Shown: piece after piece, positions 19,570 to 28,800 of the stretch
Numbering within the stretch: position 1 is the stretch's first letter
Layout: each line of letters opens with the position of its first letter
Assembly: GCF_030252345.1 (NCBI RefSeq)
Contig: NZ_CP126980.1
Location: forward strand, 1 to 64,000
Length of the DNA: 64,000 bases
Reading direction: 5' to 3'
Source of the DNA: Actinoplanes oblitus
GTDB taxonomy: Bacteria; Actinomycetota; Actinomycetes; Mycobacteriales; Micromonosporaceae
Program-made: the position numbers and the translations under genes
The notes under the pieces: generated by a model
Database searches by the model: none
What the model was told of the DNA's origin: nothing
The model's input: the letters and a program-made list of their open reading frames with translations, nothing else

Positions 19570-19891
19570 CGGCGTCGCAGACCAGCAGCCGGCGGACCGA
19601 GCGGGACCGCATGGCCTGCACCGCCTCGTCCACCGTGGCGCTCTGCTCGATCATGATCAGCTCGCGGGTGGCGATCGCACCCAGCGTGGTGCCGGCCGGC
19701 GGAAGGCCCTCGGCGATCGCCCGCACCACGATGTCCCGGTCGGTGACGATGCCGGCCATGGTCGGGCCGTGTGTCACCACCACGTCGCCGATGCCCTGGT
19801 CCCGCATCGCCTGCGCGGCCTCGTCGAGGGGCGTGTCCTCGGGCAGGTAGACCACCCGCCGAGTCATCGCATCCGCCACCAGTCTGGCCAT
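19502..19891 (-). CDS. Two-CBS-domain protein
   Basis: The 129-aa protein is a Bateman module alone, two CBS motifs with no catalytic partner. The first covers VADAMTRRVVYLPEDTPLDEAAQAM to GIVTDRDIVVRAI; the second covers IATRELIMIEQSATVDEAVQAM to VVGLISLSDVALV. Such proteins bind adenosine nucleotides and often act as sensors or stress proteins, but the partner is unknown. Start ATG 19891 gives MARLVADAMTRR. Its 3' end is tandemly duplicated downstream. Confidence 0.9.
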   Translation of the reverse strand: MARLVADAMTRRVVYLPEDTPLDEAAQAMRDQGIGDVVVTHGPTMAGIVTDRDIVVRAIAEGLPPAGTTLGAIATRELIMIEQSATVDEAVQAMRSRSVRRLLVCDADRKVVGLISLSDVALVTTSAAA

Positions 19892-19919
19892 GCCGTCCCC
19901 TCCCGCCGTCGATCGGTCG

Positions 19920-21653
19920 CTATCCCAGTGTTCCCGCGATTACCCGGGCGACGTCCACAAGGGCCACGTCATTTCGCTCACCGGTGCCGCGGTCGCGCAA
20001 TTCCGCGTAACCCTCGGCGAGGCGGCGGCCGACCACCACCGACCGCGGGATCCCGATCAGCTCGGCGTCGGTGAACTTCACCCCGGCCGACACGTTCGGC
20101 CGGTCGTCGACCAGCACCCGGATCCCGGCCCGGGACAGCTCGTCGCCCAGCGCGAGGGCGGCCTCCACCTGGCCGTCCCGGCCGGCCGCGACGATGTGCA
20201 CGTCGGCCGGCGCGACAGCGGCCGGCCAGCACAGCCCCTGCTCGTCGTGGTGCTGCTCGGCGATCGCGGCGACCGCCCGGGACACGCCGATGCCGTAACA
20301 CCCCATCGTCGGCCGGACCGGCTTGCCGTCGGCGCCCAGCACGTCCAGCCCGAACGCGTCGGTGTAGCGCCGGCCGAGCTGGAAGATGTGCCCGATCTCG
20401 ATGCCCCGCCGCATGGTGAGCGTGCCGCCGGCGCAGGCCGGGCAGGGATCACCGGCCCGGACCTCGGCCGCCTCGATGGTGCCGTCCGGAGTGAAGTCGC
20501 GGCCGGCCACCACGTCGGTGGCGTGCTTGCCGGCCTGGTTGGCGCCGGTCAGCCAGGCGGTGCCGGGTGCGACGCGCGGGTCGGCCAGGTAACGCACCTT
20601 GCTGCCCTGCGGGCCGAGATAGCCCCTGACCAGGTCGGGGCGGGAGGCGAAGTCGTCGAAGAGGGTGGCGGTGGCCGGGGCGAGCACGGCGTTCAGCCGT
20701 TTCAGGTCGACCCCGCGGTCGCCGGGCACACCGATCGCCACGACCTCGTCCTCGCGGCCCGGATGGTGCACGGTGACCACCACGTTCTTCAGGGTGTCGG
20801 CGGCGGTCCAGTCGGTCCGGCCGCCCAGCCGGCGCTCGTTGGCCAGCTCGACCAGCGCGGCGATGGTCGGGGTGTCCGGGGTGTCGTGCACGGCGAGCGG
20901 GGGCGCGGTGACCTCCCGGGCGGGCGGCACCGGGGTCACCACCGCCTCGGTGTTGGCGGCGTAGTCGCAGGCGGTGCAGCCGACGAAGGTGTCCTCGCCG
21001 ACCTCGGCCGAGGCCAGGAACTCCTCGGACGCGGAGCCGCCCATCGCGCCGGCGACCGCCGAGACGATGGTGTGCCGCAGGCCGAGGCGCTCGAAGACGC
21101 GTTGGTAGGTGGCGCGCATCACCGCGTACGAAAGACGCAGTCCCTCGTCGTCCAGATCGAAGGAGTAAGCGTCCTTCATCAGGAACTCGCGGCCGCGGAG
21201 CAGGCCGCCGCGCGGGCGGGCCTCGTCGCGGAACTTGGTCTGGATCTGGAAGAGCAGCAGCGGGAAGTCCCGATAGGAGCTGGTCAGGTCCTGCACGAGC
21301 AGGGTGAACATCTCCTCGTGGGTGGGCCCCAGCAGGTGCTCCGCGTCGCGGCGATCGCGCAGTTTGAAGATGTCGTCGCCGTAGTCCGTCCAGCGGCCGG
21401 TGACCTCGTAGGGCTCGCGCGGGAGCAGCGCCGGGAAGGCGACCTCCTGCCCGCCGGCGGCGGTCATCTCCGCCCGGACGATCGCGGTGACCCGATCCAG
21501 CACCAGCTTGCCGAGCGGCAGCCAGGTGTAGCCGCCCGGGGCGGCGCGGCGGATGAATCCGGCGCGCACCAGGAGCCGATGGCTCGGCACCTCCGCGTCC
21601 GCCGGCTCCTCACGCAGGGTCTTGAGCAGCAGGGTGGACATCCGAAGCAGCAT
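19920..21653 (-). CDS. proS: Prolyl-tRNA synthetase, bacterial type
   Basis: This class II enzyme charges tRNA(Pro) with proline. At 577 aa it has the bacterial architecture, with a YbaK-like editing insertion (about residues 220-380) between motifs 2 and 3. Visible landmarks are [25 protein letters not shown] near 25, the motif 2 region [18 protein letters not shown] to THEEMFTLL, motif 3 [17 protein letters not shown] near 450, and a C-terminal anticodon-binding domain with [18 protein letters not shown] 21653 gives the common MLLRMS start. Confidence 0.96.
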   Translation of the reverse strand: MLLRMSTLLLKTLREEPADAEVPSHRLLVRAGFIRRAAPGGYTWLPLGKLVLDRVTAIVRAEMTAAGGQEVAFPALLPREPYEVTGRWTDYGDDIFKLRDRRDAEHLLGPTHEEMFTLLVQDLTSSYRDFPLLLFQIQTKFRDEARPRGGLLRGREFLMKDAYSFDLDDEGLRLSYAVMRATYQRVFERLGLRHTIVSAVAGAMGGSASEEFLASAEVGEDTFVGCTACDYAANTEAVVTPVPPAREVTAPPLAVHDTPDTPTIAALVELANERRLGGRTDWTAADTLKNVVVTVHHPGREDEVVAIGVPGDRGVDLKRLNAVLAPATATLFDDFASRPDLVRGYLGPQGSKVRYLADPRVAPGTAWLTGANQAGKHATDVVAGRDFTPDGTIEAAEVRAGDPCPACAGGTLTMRRGIEIGHIFQLGRRYTDAFGLDVLGADGKPVRPTMGCYGIGVSRAVAAIAEQHHDEQGLCWPAAVAPADVHIVAAGRDGQVEAALALGDELSRAGIRVLVDDRPNVSAGVKFTDAELIGIPRSVVVGRRLAEGYAELRDRGTGERNDVALVDVARVIAGTLG

Positions 21654-21788
21654 GGTGACCGAGCCTAGAGACCGGGTGTGACTAAATCACCCGCTTATCT
21701 AGGTGTCGTCAGCGTCACGTTCCGTTCGCTCGCTGTCCGGTGGAAAACTGGTCCGGCACCAAAGCTGAACAGACGTTTGGGGGGCGGA

Positions 21789-22559
21789 ATGGCCTGGCGC
21801 AGCTTCGTGGCGATGGGTGACAGCTTCACCGAGGGCATGTGTGACGAGTATCCGGACGGGACCTACCGGGGGTGGGCCGACCTGGTCGCCACCCGCCTCG
21901 CTGTCGACTCCGGACCCGACTTCGGATATGCCAATCTGGCGATCCGCGGCCGGCTCCTGGACCAGGTGATCGCCGAGCAGCTCGAACCGACCCTGGAGAT
22001 GCGGCCCGACCTGGTGAGCTTCGCGGCCGGGGGCAACGACATCCTGCGGCCCCGGGTCGACCCACGCGCGCTGGTCGAGCGGATCGACCCGGTGATCGCC
22101 CGGATCCGGGCCACCGGCGCTGACGTGATCATGTTCCGGTTCGCCGACGTCGCCGTGCACATTCCCGGCGGGCAGCGGATGATCGGCACCCGCGCCGCGG
22201 TTCTCAACGACGGGTTCCAGGAGATCGCCGAGCGGCACGGGGCACACCTGATCGACCTCTTCGCCGACGACGCCTTCCTGCATCGCGAGATGTGGAGCGA
22301 CGACCGGCTGCACCTGTCCGCGGCCGGGCACCGGCGGGTCGCCGGGCACGTGCTGACCGCGCTCGGCGTCGGGGTCGAGGAGGACTGGATGCTGGTGCCG
22401 CCGGCGCCGCAGCCCACGCCGTGGCGGCTGGCGGTGAGCGCCGATCTGCGCTGGGCCCGTGAGCACCTGGCGCCCTGGGTGGGACGGCACCTGCGGGGCC
22501 GTTCGTCGGGGGACCTGATCACGGCGAAGCGCCCGATCCTGGCCCCGGTCAACGACTGA
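21789..22559 (+). CDS. SGNH/GDSL-type hydrolase
   Basis: This is a predicted esterase or lipase-like hydrolase. The 256-aa protein has block [12 protein letters not shown] with the nucleophile Ser near residue 11, block III GGNDIL (Gly and Asn of the oxyanion hole), and block [14 protein letters not shown] with the catalytic Asp-x-x-His. There is no signal peptide, so it is probably cytoplasmic. The start ATG 21789 has GGGGCGGA directly upstream; the frame open before it extends into the proS promoter region. A Trp- and Arg-rich C-terminal extension follows the domain. The substrate is unknown. Confidence 0.9.
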   Translation: MAWRSFVAMGDSFTEGMCDEYPDGTYRGWADLVATRLAVDSGPDFGYANLAIRGRLLDQVIAEQLEPTLEMRPDLVSFAAGGNDILRPRVDPRALVERIDPVIARIRATGADVIMFRFADVAVHIPGGQRMIGTRAAVLNDGFQEIAERHGAHLIDLFADDAFLHREMWSDDRLHLSAAGHRRVAGHVLTALGVGVEEDWMLVPPAPQPTPWRLAVSADLRWAREHLAPWVGRHLRGRSSGDLITAKRPILAPVND

Positions 22560-22570
22560 GGAGGGCTAGC

Positions 22571-23479
22571 GTGACAGCTATGTCCGTACCGAACGATCCG
22601 GCGCAGGCGCTGCAGGCCTATGCGCATCCCGACAAACTGGTCACCACCGAGTGGCTCGCCGCGAACCTGGACACTCCCGGCCTGGTGGTCGTCGAGTCGG
22701 ACGAGGACGTGCTGCTCTACGACACCGGGCACATCCCGGGCGCCGTCAAGGTGGACTGGCACCTGGAGCTGAACGACCAGGTCAGCCGGGACTACCTGGA
22801 CCCCGCCGCGTTCGCCGCGATGTGTGCGGCCAAGGGCATCGGCCGCGACGACACGATCGTGTTCTACGGCGACAATTTCAACTGGTGGGCGGCGTACGCC
22901 CTGTGGGTCTTCAGTCTTTTCGGACATCGTGACGTGCGGCTGCTCGACGGCGGCCGGCAGAAGTGGGTGGCCGAGGGGCGCCCGGTGACCCGGGAGAAGA
23001 CCACCCGCGCCCCGGCGGAGTACCCGGTGCCGGTGCGCAACGACGCGGAGATCCGGGCGTTCCGTGACCAGGTGATGGGGCACATCGCCAGCGGGCGGCC
23101 GCTGGTCGACGTGCGCTCGCCGCAGGAGTACACCGGCGAGCTGACGCACATGGCGGCGTACCCGCAGGAGGGCGCGCTGCGGGGCGGGCACATCCCGGGC
23201 GCGGTGAGCAAGCCGTGGAAGTCCGCGGCCAACGACGACGGCACGTTCAAGGCGCACGACGAGCTGATCAAGATCTACCGGGACGAGCTGGGCCTGGAGA
23301 CGGCGGACGACATCATCGCGTACTGCCGGATCGGCGAGCGGTCCAGCCACACCTGGTTCGTCCTGCACCACCTGCTGGGCTACCCGCAGGTGCGCAACTA
23401 CGACGGTTCCTGGACGGAGTGGGGCAACCTGGTCCGTGCTCCGATCGCGAAGGGCGCGGAGCCCGGCGGGCTGAGCTGA
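22571..23479 (+). CDS. sseA: Thiosulfate/3-mercaptopyruvate sulfurtransferase
   Basis: It transfers sulfane sulfur to a thiophilic acceptor. The 302-aa protein has two rhodanese domains. The inactive N-terminal one carries [14 protein letters not shown]; the active C-terminal one has [13 protein letters not shown] and the loop [14 protein letters not shown] with catalytic Cys near residue 257. The GTG at 22571 has GAGGAGGG at good spacing, though ATG 22580 is possible. It starts 11 bp after the SGNH gene and is followed by a strong stem-loop, so these two genes may form a unit. Confidence 0.92.
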   Translation: MTAMSVPNDPAQALQAYAHPDKLVTTEWLAANLDTPGLVVVESDEDVLLYDTGHIPGAVKVDWHLELNDQVSRDYLDPAAFAAMCAAKGIGRDDTIVFYGDNFNWWAAYALWVFSLFGHRDVRLLDGGRQKWVAEGRPVTREKTTRAPAEYPVPVRNDAEIRAFRDQVMGHIASGRPLVDVRSPQEYTGELTHMAAYPQEGALRGGHIPGAVSKPWKSAANDDGTFKAHDELIKIYRDELGLETADDIIAYCRIGERSSHTWFVLHHLLGYPQVRNYDGSWTEWGNLVRAPIAKGAEPGGLS

Positions 23480-23481
23480 TC

Positions 23482-23512
23482 TTTCGGGGCGGCCCGCGAG
23501 GCCGCCCCGAAA
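23482..23512 (+). terminator. Terminator after sseA
   Basis: TTTCGGGGCGGCC (23482-23494) pairs perfectly with GGCCGCCCCGAAA (23500-23512) around a 5-nt loop. TTTTT lies 8 nt further on at 23521-23525. Confidence 0.8.
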
Positions 23513-23554
23513 AGGTCCAGTTTTTGTCGGACGGACCCGGTACCGTGCGACGCC

Positions 23555-25294
23555 GTGAGCAACACGTTCCAGGTCGATCTACGGGGCATCGTCGACCTGC
23601 TCAGCCACCACCTCTACGCGAGCCCCCGCGTCTACGTCCGCGAGCTGTTGCAGAACGCCGTCGATGCGATCACCGCGGTCGGGCCGGATCACGCGGGCCG
23701 CGTCGAGATCACCACCGGCGCCGCCCTGCGGATCACTGACAACGGCATCGGACTCACCGAGGCGCAGGTGCACGAGCTGCTGGCCACCATCGGCCGCAGC
23801 TCGAAACGCGACGAGCTTGGCTTCGCCCGGCACGAGTTCCTCGGCCAGTTCGGCATCGGCCTGCTCTCCTGCTTCCTGGTGGCCGACGAGATCCGCGTGC
23901 ACACCCGGCGCGACGGTGCCACCCCGGTGCTGTGGACCGGCTATTCCGACGGGCGTTATGACGTGCGACCGGGTGACGAGCGCGAGCCCGGGACCACTGT
24001 CACCCTGCTGCCGCGTCGCGGCGCCGAGCACTACCTGACCAGCGCGACAGTCACCGAGCTGGCCGAGCTCTACGGCTCGCTGCTGCCGGTCGAGGTGAGC
24101 GTCGACGGGCGCCGGATCACCACCGGCACGGTGCCGTGGGCGCTGCCGGCCGGCGAGCGGAACGCGTACGCGGAAAAGGTCCTGGGTTTCCGGCCCTTCG
24201 ACGTGATCGAGCTGAACGTGCCCGGTGCCGGCCTGTCCGGCGCGGCGTTCGTGCTGCCCACCCCGGTCAACCCGGCAAGCCGCGGCGGCCACCGGGTCTA
24301 CCTCAAGCGCATGCTGCTCTCGGAGAGCGTCGAGGGCCTGCTGCCGGACTGGGCGTTCTTCGCCCGCTGCGTGGTGGACAGCACCGAGCTGCGCCCGACA
24401 GCGAGCCGCGAGGCGCTCTACGACGACGGCATGCTGGCCGAGACCCGCGACGCGATCGCCGATCAGCTGCGCGGCTGGCTGGTCCGGCTCTCCGCTGCCG
24501 ACCCGCGCCGGCTCGCCCAGTTCCTGCAGATCCACCACCTCGGCGTGAAGGCGCTGGCCCTGCACGACGACGAGATGCTGCGCCTGGTCGAGCAGTGGTA
24601 CCCGATGCAGACGAACGTGGGCGAGCTGACCCTCGCCGAGTTCCGGTCCCGCTTCGGCGTGCTGCGCTACGCCGCCACCGCCGACGAGTTCCGGCAGCTC
24701 GCCGCGGTCGCCGCCGCCCAGGACGTCGGCTTGATCAACGGAGGTTACGTCTACGACGCCGACCTGATCGAGCGCCTGGCCGCCACCGACCCGGAGGTCC
24801 GCGCCGAGCGGCTCGACCCGACCGACCTGACCACCCGGTTCACCGCCGTCGACGCGGAGGCCGAGCTGCGGCTGCGCCCGTTCCTCGCGGCCGCCCAGCG
24901 CCGCCTGGACAAACTCGGCTGCGAGGTGGTGGTCCGCGCCTTCGACCCGGTCACCCTGCCGGCGCTCTACCTGGTGAGCCGATCCGCTGCCTTCCACGAG
25001 GAGTTCACCGCCAGCCGCGACCAGGCCGACGACCTGTGGGGCGGGGTGCTCGACGCGCTGGCCCAGTCGGTGCCGAGCGACCGCCCCCAGCTGGTGCTCA
25101 ACCATCGCAACCCGCTGATCCGCCGGGTCGCCGCGCTCGGTGACGCCGAGCTGGCCGCGCTGGCCGTCGAGTCGCTGTACGGGCAGGCCCTGCTGCTCGG
25201 CCACCACCCGATCCGGCCGGCCGACGCGGCCCTGCTCACCACGTCGTTCCTGGGCCTGCTGGACCGGGCCGTCCCCGAGGAGGAGACCCGATGA
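23555..25294 (+). CDS. HSP90-family ATPase (HtpG-like)
   Basis: This is an HSP90-type chaperone ATPase. The N-terminal GHKL domain has YVRELLQNAVDAI (Asn of the Bergerat fold), ITDNGIGLTEAQVHELLATIGRSSK and LGQFGIGLLSCFLVAD. A middle domain contains RVYLKRMLLSESVEGLLPDWAFF and TELRPTASREALYDD. The C-terminal region diverges from canonical HtpG and lacks an obvious long dimerisation domain; at 579 aa it is slightly shorter than E. coli HtpG (624 aa). GTG 23555 starts MSNTFQVDLRGIVDLLSHHLY. The stop overlaps the start of the TPR gene by 4 bp (ATGA), so the two are translationally coupled. Confidence 0.9.
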   Translation: MSNTFQVDLRGIVDLLSHHLYASPRVYVRELLQNAVDAITAVGPDHAGRVEITTGAALRITDNGIGLTEAQVHELLATIGRSSKRDELGFARHEFLGQFGIGLLSCFLVADEIRVHTRRDGATPVLWTGYSDGRYDVRPGDEREPGTTVTLLPRRGAEHYLTSATVTELAELYGSLLPVEVSVDGRRITTGTVPWALPAGERNAYAEKVLGFRPFDVIELNVPGAGLSGAAFVLPTPVNPASRGGHRVYLKRMLLSESVEGLLPDWAFFARCVVDSTELRPTASREALYDDGMLAETRDAIADQLRGWLVRLSAADPRRLAQFLQIHHLGVKALALHDDEMLRLVEQWYPMQTNVGELTLAEFRSRFGVLRYAATADEFRQLAAVAAAQDVGLINGGYVYDADLIERLAATDPEVRAERLDPTDLTTRFTAVDAEAELRLRPFLAAAQRRLDKLGCEVVVRAFDPVTLPALYLVSRSAAFHEEFTASRDQADDLWGGVLDALAQSVPSDRPQLVLNHRNPLIRRVAALGDAELAALAVESLYGQALLLGHHPIRPADAALLTTSFLGLLDRAVPEEETR

Positions 25295-28053
25295 AGACTG
25301 CCGAGGAGCTCTGGGGCGTCCTGGAGGAGGCGCACCACCTGCCGTACGGGTCGGCGCAGATCGCCCTGGTCGAGCAGGTGCTGCGGCACGCCGACGGGGC
25401 CGGTGACCCGGCGCTGGCGTTCTACACCCGGCTGTTCGCCACCACGGCGTACGTCTACGGCGGCGAGTCGGTGAAGGCGTTCGCCACCTTCTCCTGGTGC
25501 GTTGGCGACTTCGACCGCAACCCGCAGCCGTACCACGAGCGCTGGACGCACAACCTGTTCTGGCAGTTCAAGACCATGGTCAGCGCGCTCACCAAGTTCC
25601 CCGAGATCCCGCTGGCGCGGACCTACGCGGTGCTCGACGACATGGAGCGGCGCTACCGCGAGGGCGGCCACGGCATGCAGCCGGTGTACAAACACCGGTA
25701 CCTGGTGGCCCGGCACATCGGCGCCGACGCGGAGGCTGACGACTGGTTCGAGAAATGGCGGGCCGCACCCCGCACCTCGCTCTCCGACTGTGCCGGGTGC
25801 GACCCCACCACGCTGGTCACCCACCTCAACGCCCGCGGGCGGTACACCGAGGCCGTGGAACTGGCCGGCCCGGTGCTGGCCGGCGATCTGTCCTGCACCG
25901 AGCAGCCGCAGACCATCCTCAGCGAGCTGATGGTGTCCTACCTGCGTTCCGGCCGGCCGGCCGAGGCCGCCGACGCGCACCGTCGCTCCTACCTGGTGGA
26001 GCGGAGCAACCTGGCCGACCTGTGGGGGATCGGCGACCACATCCTGTTCTGCGCCCGCACCGGTAACGAGGCGCGTGGCCTGGAGATCGTGCAGCGGCAC
26101 ATCGACTGGTTGGACCGGGCGCCGTCGCCGGCCGCCGGGATGAACTTCGCGGCCTCCTGTGTCGCGCTGCTGCGCCGCCTGGTGGCGCTGGGCCACGGCG
26201 ACTCGCCGATCCGCCGCAGCGGCCGCCCGGACACCACCGCCGCCGCGCTCGCCGACGAGCTGACCGGTTACGCCACCGAGCTGGCCGCCCGGTTCGACGC
26301 CCGGAACGGCACCGCCCACCAGAGCGAGGTGATTGCCGAGACGATGGCGGCGGAGCCGTACGGGATCGAGCTGCCGCTGGCCCCGACGGCCCGCCGGGCG
26401 CCGCGGCCGGCGACACCGTCCATCGTGGATGTCAAGCCGGTGGTCCCGGACGGGCTGACCGAGACCGAGCTTCTGGATCTCGCCGAGAAACACCTCGACG
26501 AGGACGAGCACGACGAGTTCGGCGCGGTGCTGGCGGCGTACGCGGAACGCTTCCCGGAGCCCGGCGATCCGCTGCTCGCCGGCCGGCTCTGGACCTTCCG
26601 CGGCGTGCTGCTTCCCGCTGACGACCACGACGGCACGATCGCCGCCTGGGAGCGGGCCGTCGTCGCGTTCGCGCAGGCTGGTGCGGGCGGCAAGGTGAGT
26701 GCCCTGCGCGCCCGGATCGCGATGGAGCGGGCCCGGGCCGAGCGCGGCGACCCGGCGGAGGACGTGGCACTGGTTCGGGCCGACGTCGCGTACCAGGAGC
26801 AGCACGGCGACGCGCGCGACCGGGCGAACGCCTGGCTGCGACTGTCCACCATGTACTTCATGGCGGACAGCCTGGACGAGGCGAACGAGGCCGGCGACCG
26901 GGCCGACCAGTACGCGGCCGAGTGGGGCCGGCCCCGCCGGGTGGCCTATCACGCGCTGATGCGGGCGCGGAACCGCGGCGCCGCGCACCGGCACGACGAG
27001 GCGCGCGAGGCGGCCCGGCAGGCCTGGGCGTTCTACCGCGAGCACGGGCCGGCCCGGATCAGCGCCGAGGCGGCCACCGTCTTCGGGCAGGTCGCCGAGG
27101 AGCCGGCCGAGGTGCTCGAGGCGATGACCGAGTCGCTGACCACCGGGGTGCCCGGTGCCGAGATGGTCGGGCACGCCCTGCGCGGCCGGGCGCTGATGGC
27201 ACTCGACCGGGCGGAGGAGGCGATCGACGACTTCGTCGAGGCGGTCGCGATCTGCGCCGAGCAGGAGGCGGAGCAGCCGGGAGCGTTTGCCCGGCAGGAT
27301 CTGGCCCAGGCGTACCTGCAGGCCGGTCGCTTGCCGGAGGCGGCCGAGGTGGCCGAGGAGGCGGTGCGCGGGTTCGAGCGACTCGGCTTCGCCGAGCCGC
27401 TCAACGACACCCGGTTCATGCTGGCCGGCATCTACCGTGATCTTGGCGACAGTGGCCGGGCGCTGGAGTTGTACCGCGAGCTGATCGAGGTGCTGGCCGA
27501 CAACCCGCACGGTCGCGGCCAGGTCGGTGAGGACGCCGGGCAGCTGCTCTACAAGGTCGATCGGGACGCCGAGGCGGCGCTGACCTTCCAGGCGGCGGCC
27601 GAGGCGCTGCGCGAGGCCGGCGATCTCGCCGGCGAGCTGCGGGTGCTGCGCCGCCGGCTGATGGCGCTGAACTACGCCGACCAGGTGGACGAGGCCGAAC
27701 TGCTGATCGCGGAAGTCACCCGGAAATATGCCGAACTCCCCGCGGAACTGGCCGGCGAGCCCGGTGTGCAGTGGGGCCGCGGCGTCTTCGCCTTCGAGGT
27801 GGGCAACCTGCTGATGCGTCGTGGCCGCTGGGCGGAGGCGCTGCCGCACCTGGAGGGCGCCCCGGAACGTCTGCGCACGATCGGTGCGACGGAGGACGCC
27901 GATCGGGTGACCAACATGCGCGCCGAGGCGTTGCTGAAATCGGGCCATCCGGTCGAGGCGCTGGCGCTGCTGGACGCGTTGGCGCCGGAGGCGCGGCATC
28001 CGGACGTGTACGCCGACACCCGGAAGGCCATCGACGGGCTGAACGACCGTTAA
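25291..28053 (+). CDS. Large tetratricopeptide-repeat protein
   Basis: The 920-aa protein consists almost entirely of helical TPR-like repeats, for example GRYTEAVELAGPVLAGDL, GRPAEAADAHRRSYLVE, DRAEEAIDDFVEAVAI, GRLPEAAEVAEEAVRGFERLG, GDSGRALELYRELIEVLA and GHPVEALALLDAL. There is no signal peptide, membrane helix or enzymatic motif. A Cys pair in DCAGCDP near residue 165 stands out. It overlaps the HSP90 gene by 4 bp. TPR proteins are classic HSP90 partners, so it may be a dedicated co-chaperone or client adaptor; that is inference from context. Its stop codon lies inside a probable TetR operator. Confidence 0.85.
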   Translation: MKTAEELWGVLEEAHHLPYGSAQIALVEQVLRHADGAGDPALAFYTRLFATTAYVYGGESVKAFATFSWCVGDFDRNPQPYHERWTHNLFWQFKTMVSALTKFPEIPLARTYAVLDDMERRYREGGHGMQPVYKHRYLVARHIGADAEADDWFEKWRAAPRTSLSDCAGCDPTTLVTHLNARGRYTEAVELAGPVLAGDLSCTEQPQTILSELMVSYLRSGRPAEAADAHRRSYLVERSNLADLWGIGDHILFCARTGNEARGLEIVQRHIDWLDRAPSPAAGMNFAASCVALLRRLVALGHGDSPIRRSGRPDTTAAALADELTGYATELAARFDARNGTAHQSEVIAETMAAEPYGIELPLAPTARRAPRPATPSIVDVKPVVPDGLTETELLDLAEKHLDEDEHDEFGAVLAAYAERFPEPGDPLLAGRLWTFRGVLLPADDHDGTIAAWERAVVAFAQAGAGGKVSALRARIAMERARAERGDPAEDVALVRADVAYQEQHGDARDRANAWLRLSTMYFMADSLDEANEAGDRADQYAAEWGRPRRVAYHALMRARNRGAAHRHDEAREAARQAWAFYREHGPARISAEAATVFGQVAEEPAEVLEAMTESLTTGVPGAEMVGHALRGRALMALDRAEEAIDDFVEAVAICAEQEAEQPGAFARQDLAQAYLQAGRLPEAAEVAEEAVRGFERLGFAEPLNDTRFMLAGIYRDLGDSGRALELYRELIEVLADNPHGRGQVGEDAGQLLYKVDRDAEAALTFQAAAEALREAGDLAGELRVLRRRLMALNYADQVDEAELLIAEVTRKYAELPAELAGEPGVQWGRGVFAFEVGNLLMRRGRWAEALPHLEGAPERLRTIGATEDADRVTNMRAEALLKSGHPVEALALLDALAPEARHPDVYADTRKAIDGLNDR
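28042..28053. promoter_or_regulatory. Candidate TetR operator upstream of the tetR gene
   Basis: GAACGACCGTTA (part of AACGACCGTTAA) matches the perfect palindrome TAACGATCGTTA found at 33712 at 10 of 12 positions. A further CGTTAA half-site lies at 28070-28076. It sits 33 bp before the regulator's start, fitting autoregulation. Confidence 0.5.
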
Positions 28054-28085
28054 GTAGAGGCTTGACGACGCGTTAAGGTAGCGAG

Positions 28086-28691
28086 GTGACGACGGTAGAT
28101 CAGCGGCACCGGACGACCCCACCGGCGCCTCGGCGGCGGTCGCGCCGCGATGAGATTCTCGAGATCGCCGTGGGCCTGTTCGCGGCCCGCGGCTATCACG
28201 GTGTGTCGATGGACGACATCGGATCGGCGGCCGGCGTCACCGGTCCGGCGCTGTATCACCACTTCGCCGGCAAGGAGGCGATGCTGGTCGCCGCGCTGAT
28301 CCCGGTCAGCGAGAGCCTGCTGGAGGGTGGCCGCGAGCGGGTCGCCCGGCATCCCTCCGAGGCCGAGGCGGCGCTCGCCGACCTGATCGACTTCCACGTC
28401 GACTTCGCGCTGGCCAACCCCGCGGTGATCGCCCTGCACCTGCACGAGCTGGACCGGCTGCCGGACGAGCCGCGCCGGCAGATCCGCCGCCTGCAGCGGC
28501 TCTACGTGGAGGAGTGGGTCGGCGTGCTGACCCTGCTGCGCCCGGAGCTGGAGGCGGCCGAGGCCCGGGTGCTGGCGCACGCCGCGTTCGGCTTGATGAA
28601 CTCGACGCCGTTCCTGGGTGGCGAGGTGGACCGGCGCCGGCGGGCCGACCTGCTGCGCGATGCCACCATGCACGCCCTGACCGGGCGATAA
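28086..28691 (+). CDS. TetR family transcriptional regulator
   Basis: The 201-aa protein has an N-terminal TetR HTH: RRDEILEIAVGLFAARGYHGVSMDDIGSAAGVTGPALYHHFAGKE, covering about residues 20-65. The C-terminal ligand domain is helical and unspecific. It is followed after 109 bp by an acyl-CoA carboxylase/HMG-CoA lyase cluster in the same direction, so it probably represses that cluster in response to an acyl-CoA or related signal. The GTG start at 28086 is preceded by a GAGG-like sequence. Related palindromes lie upstream of itself and of accD. Confidence 0.92.
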   Translation: MTTVDQRHRTTPPAPRRRSRRDEILEIAVGLFAARGYHGVSMDDIGSAAGVTGPALYHHFAGKEAMLVAALIPVSESLLEGGRERVARHPSEAEAALADLIDFHVDFALANPAVIALHLHELDRLPDEPRRQIRRLQRLYVEEWVGVLTLLRPELEAAEARVLAHAAFGLMNSTPFLGGEVDRRRRADLLRDATMHALTGR

Positions 28692-28800
28692 GACGTACAA
28701 ATAGGACAACAGGCCTCCGCGGGCCCACCGGTTCGCGGCGGCCACGGAACACCGGTCGTCCCACCGGGCGTGCCGGCATGCCGACATACAGGGGAGCCTC

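Noticed and set aside
24967..28122. 1051-codon minus-strand frame under the HSP90 and TPR genes.
   Set aside because: The plus-strand genes show clear domain motifs; the antisense product has only Arg/Gly/Leu-rich sequence.
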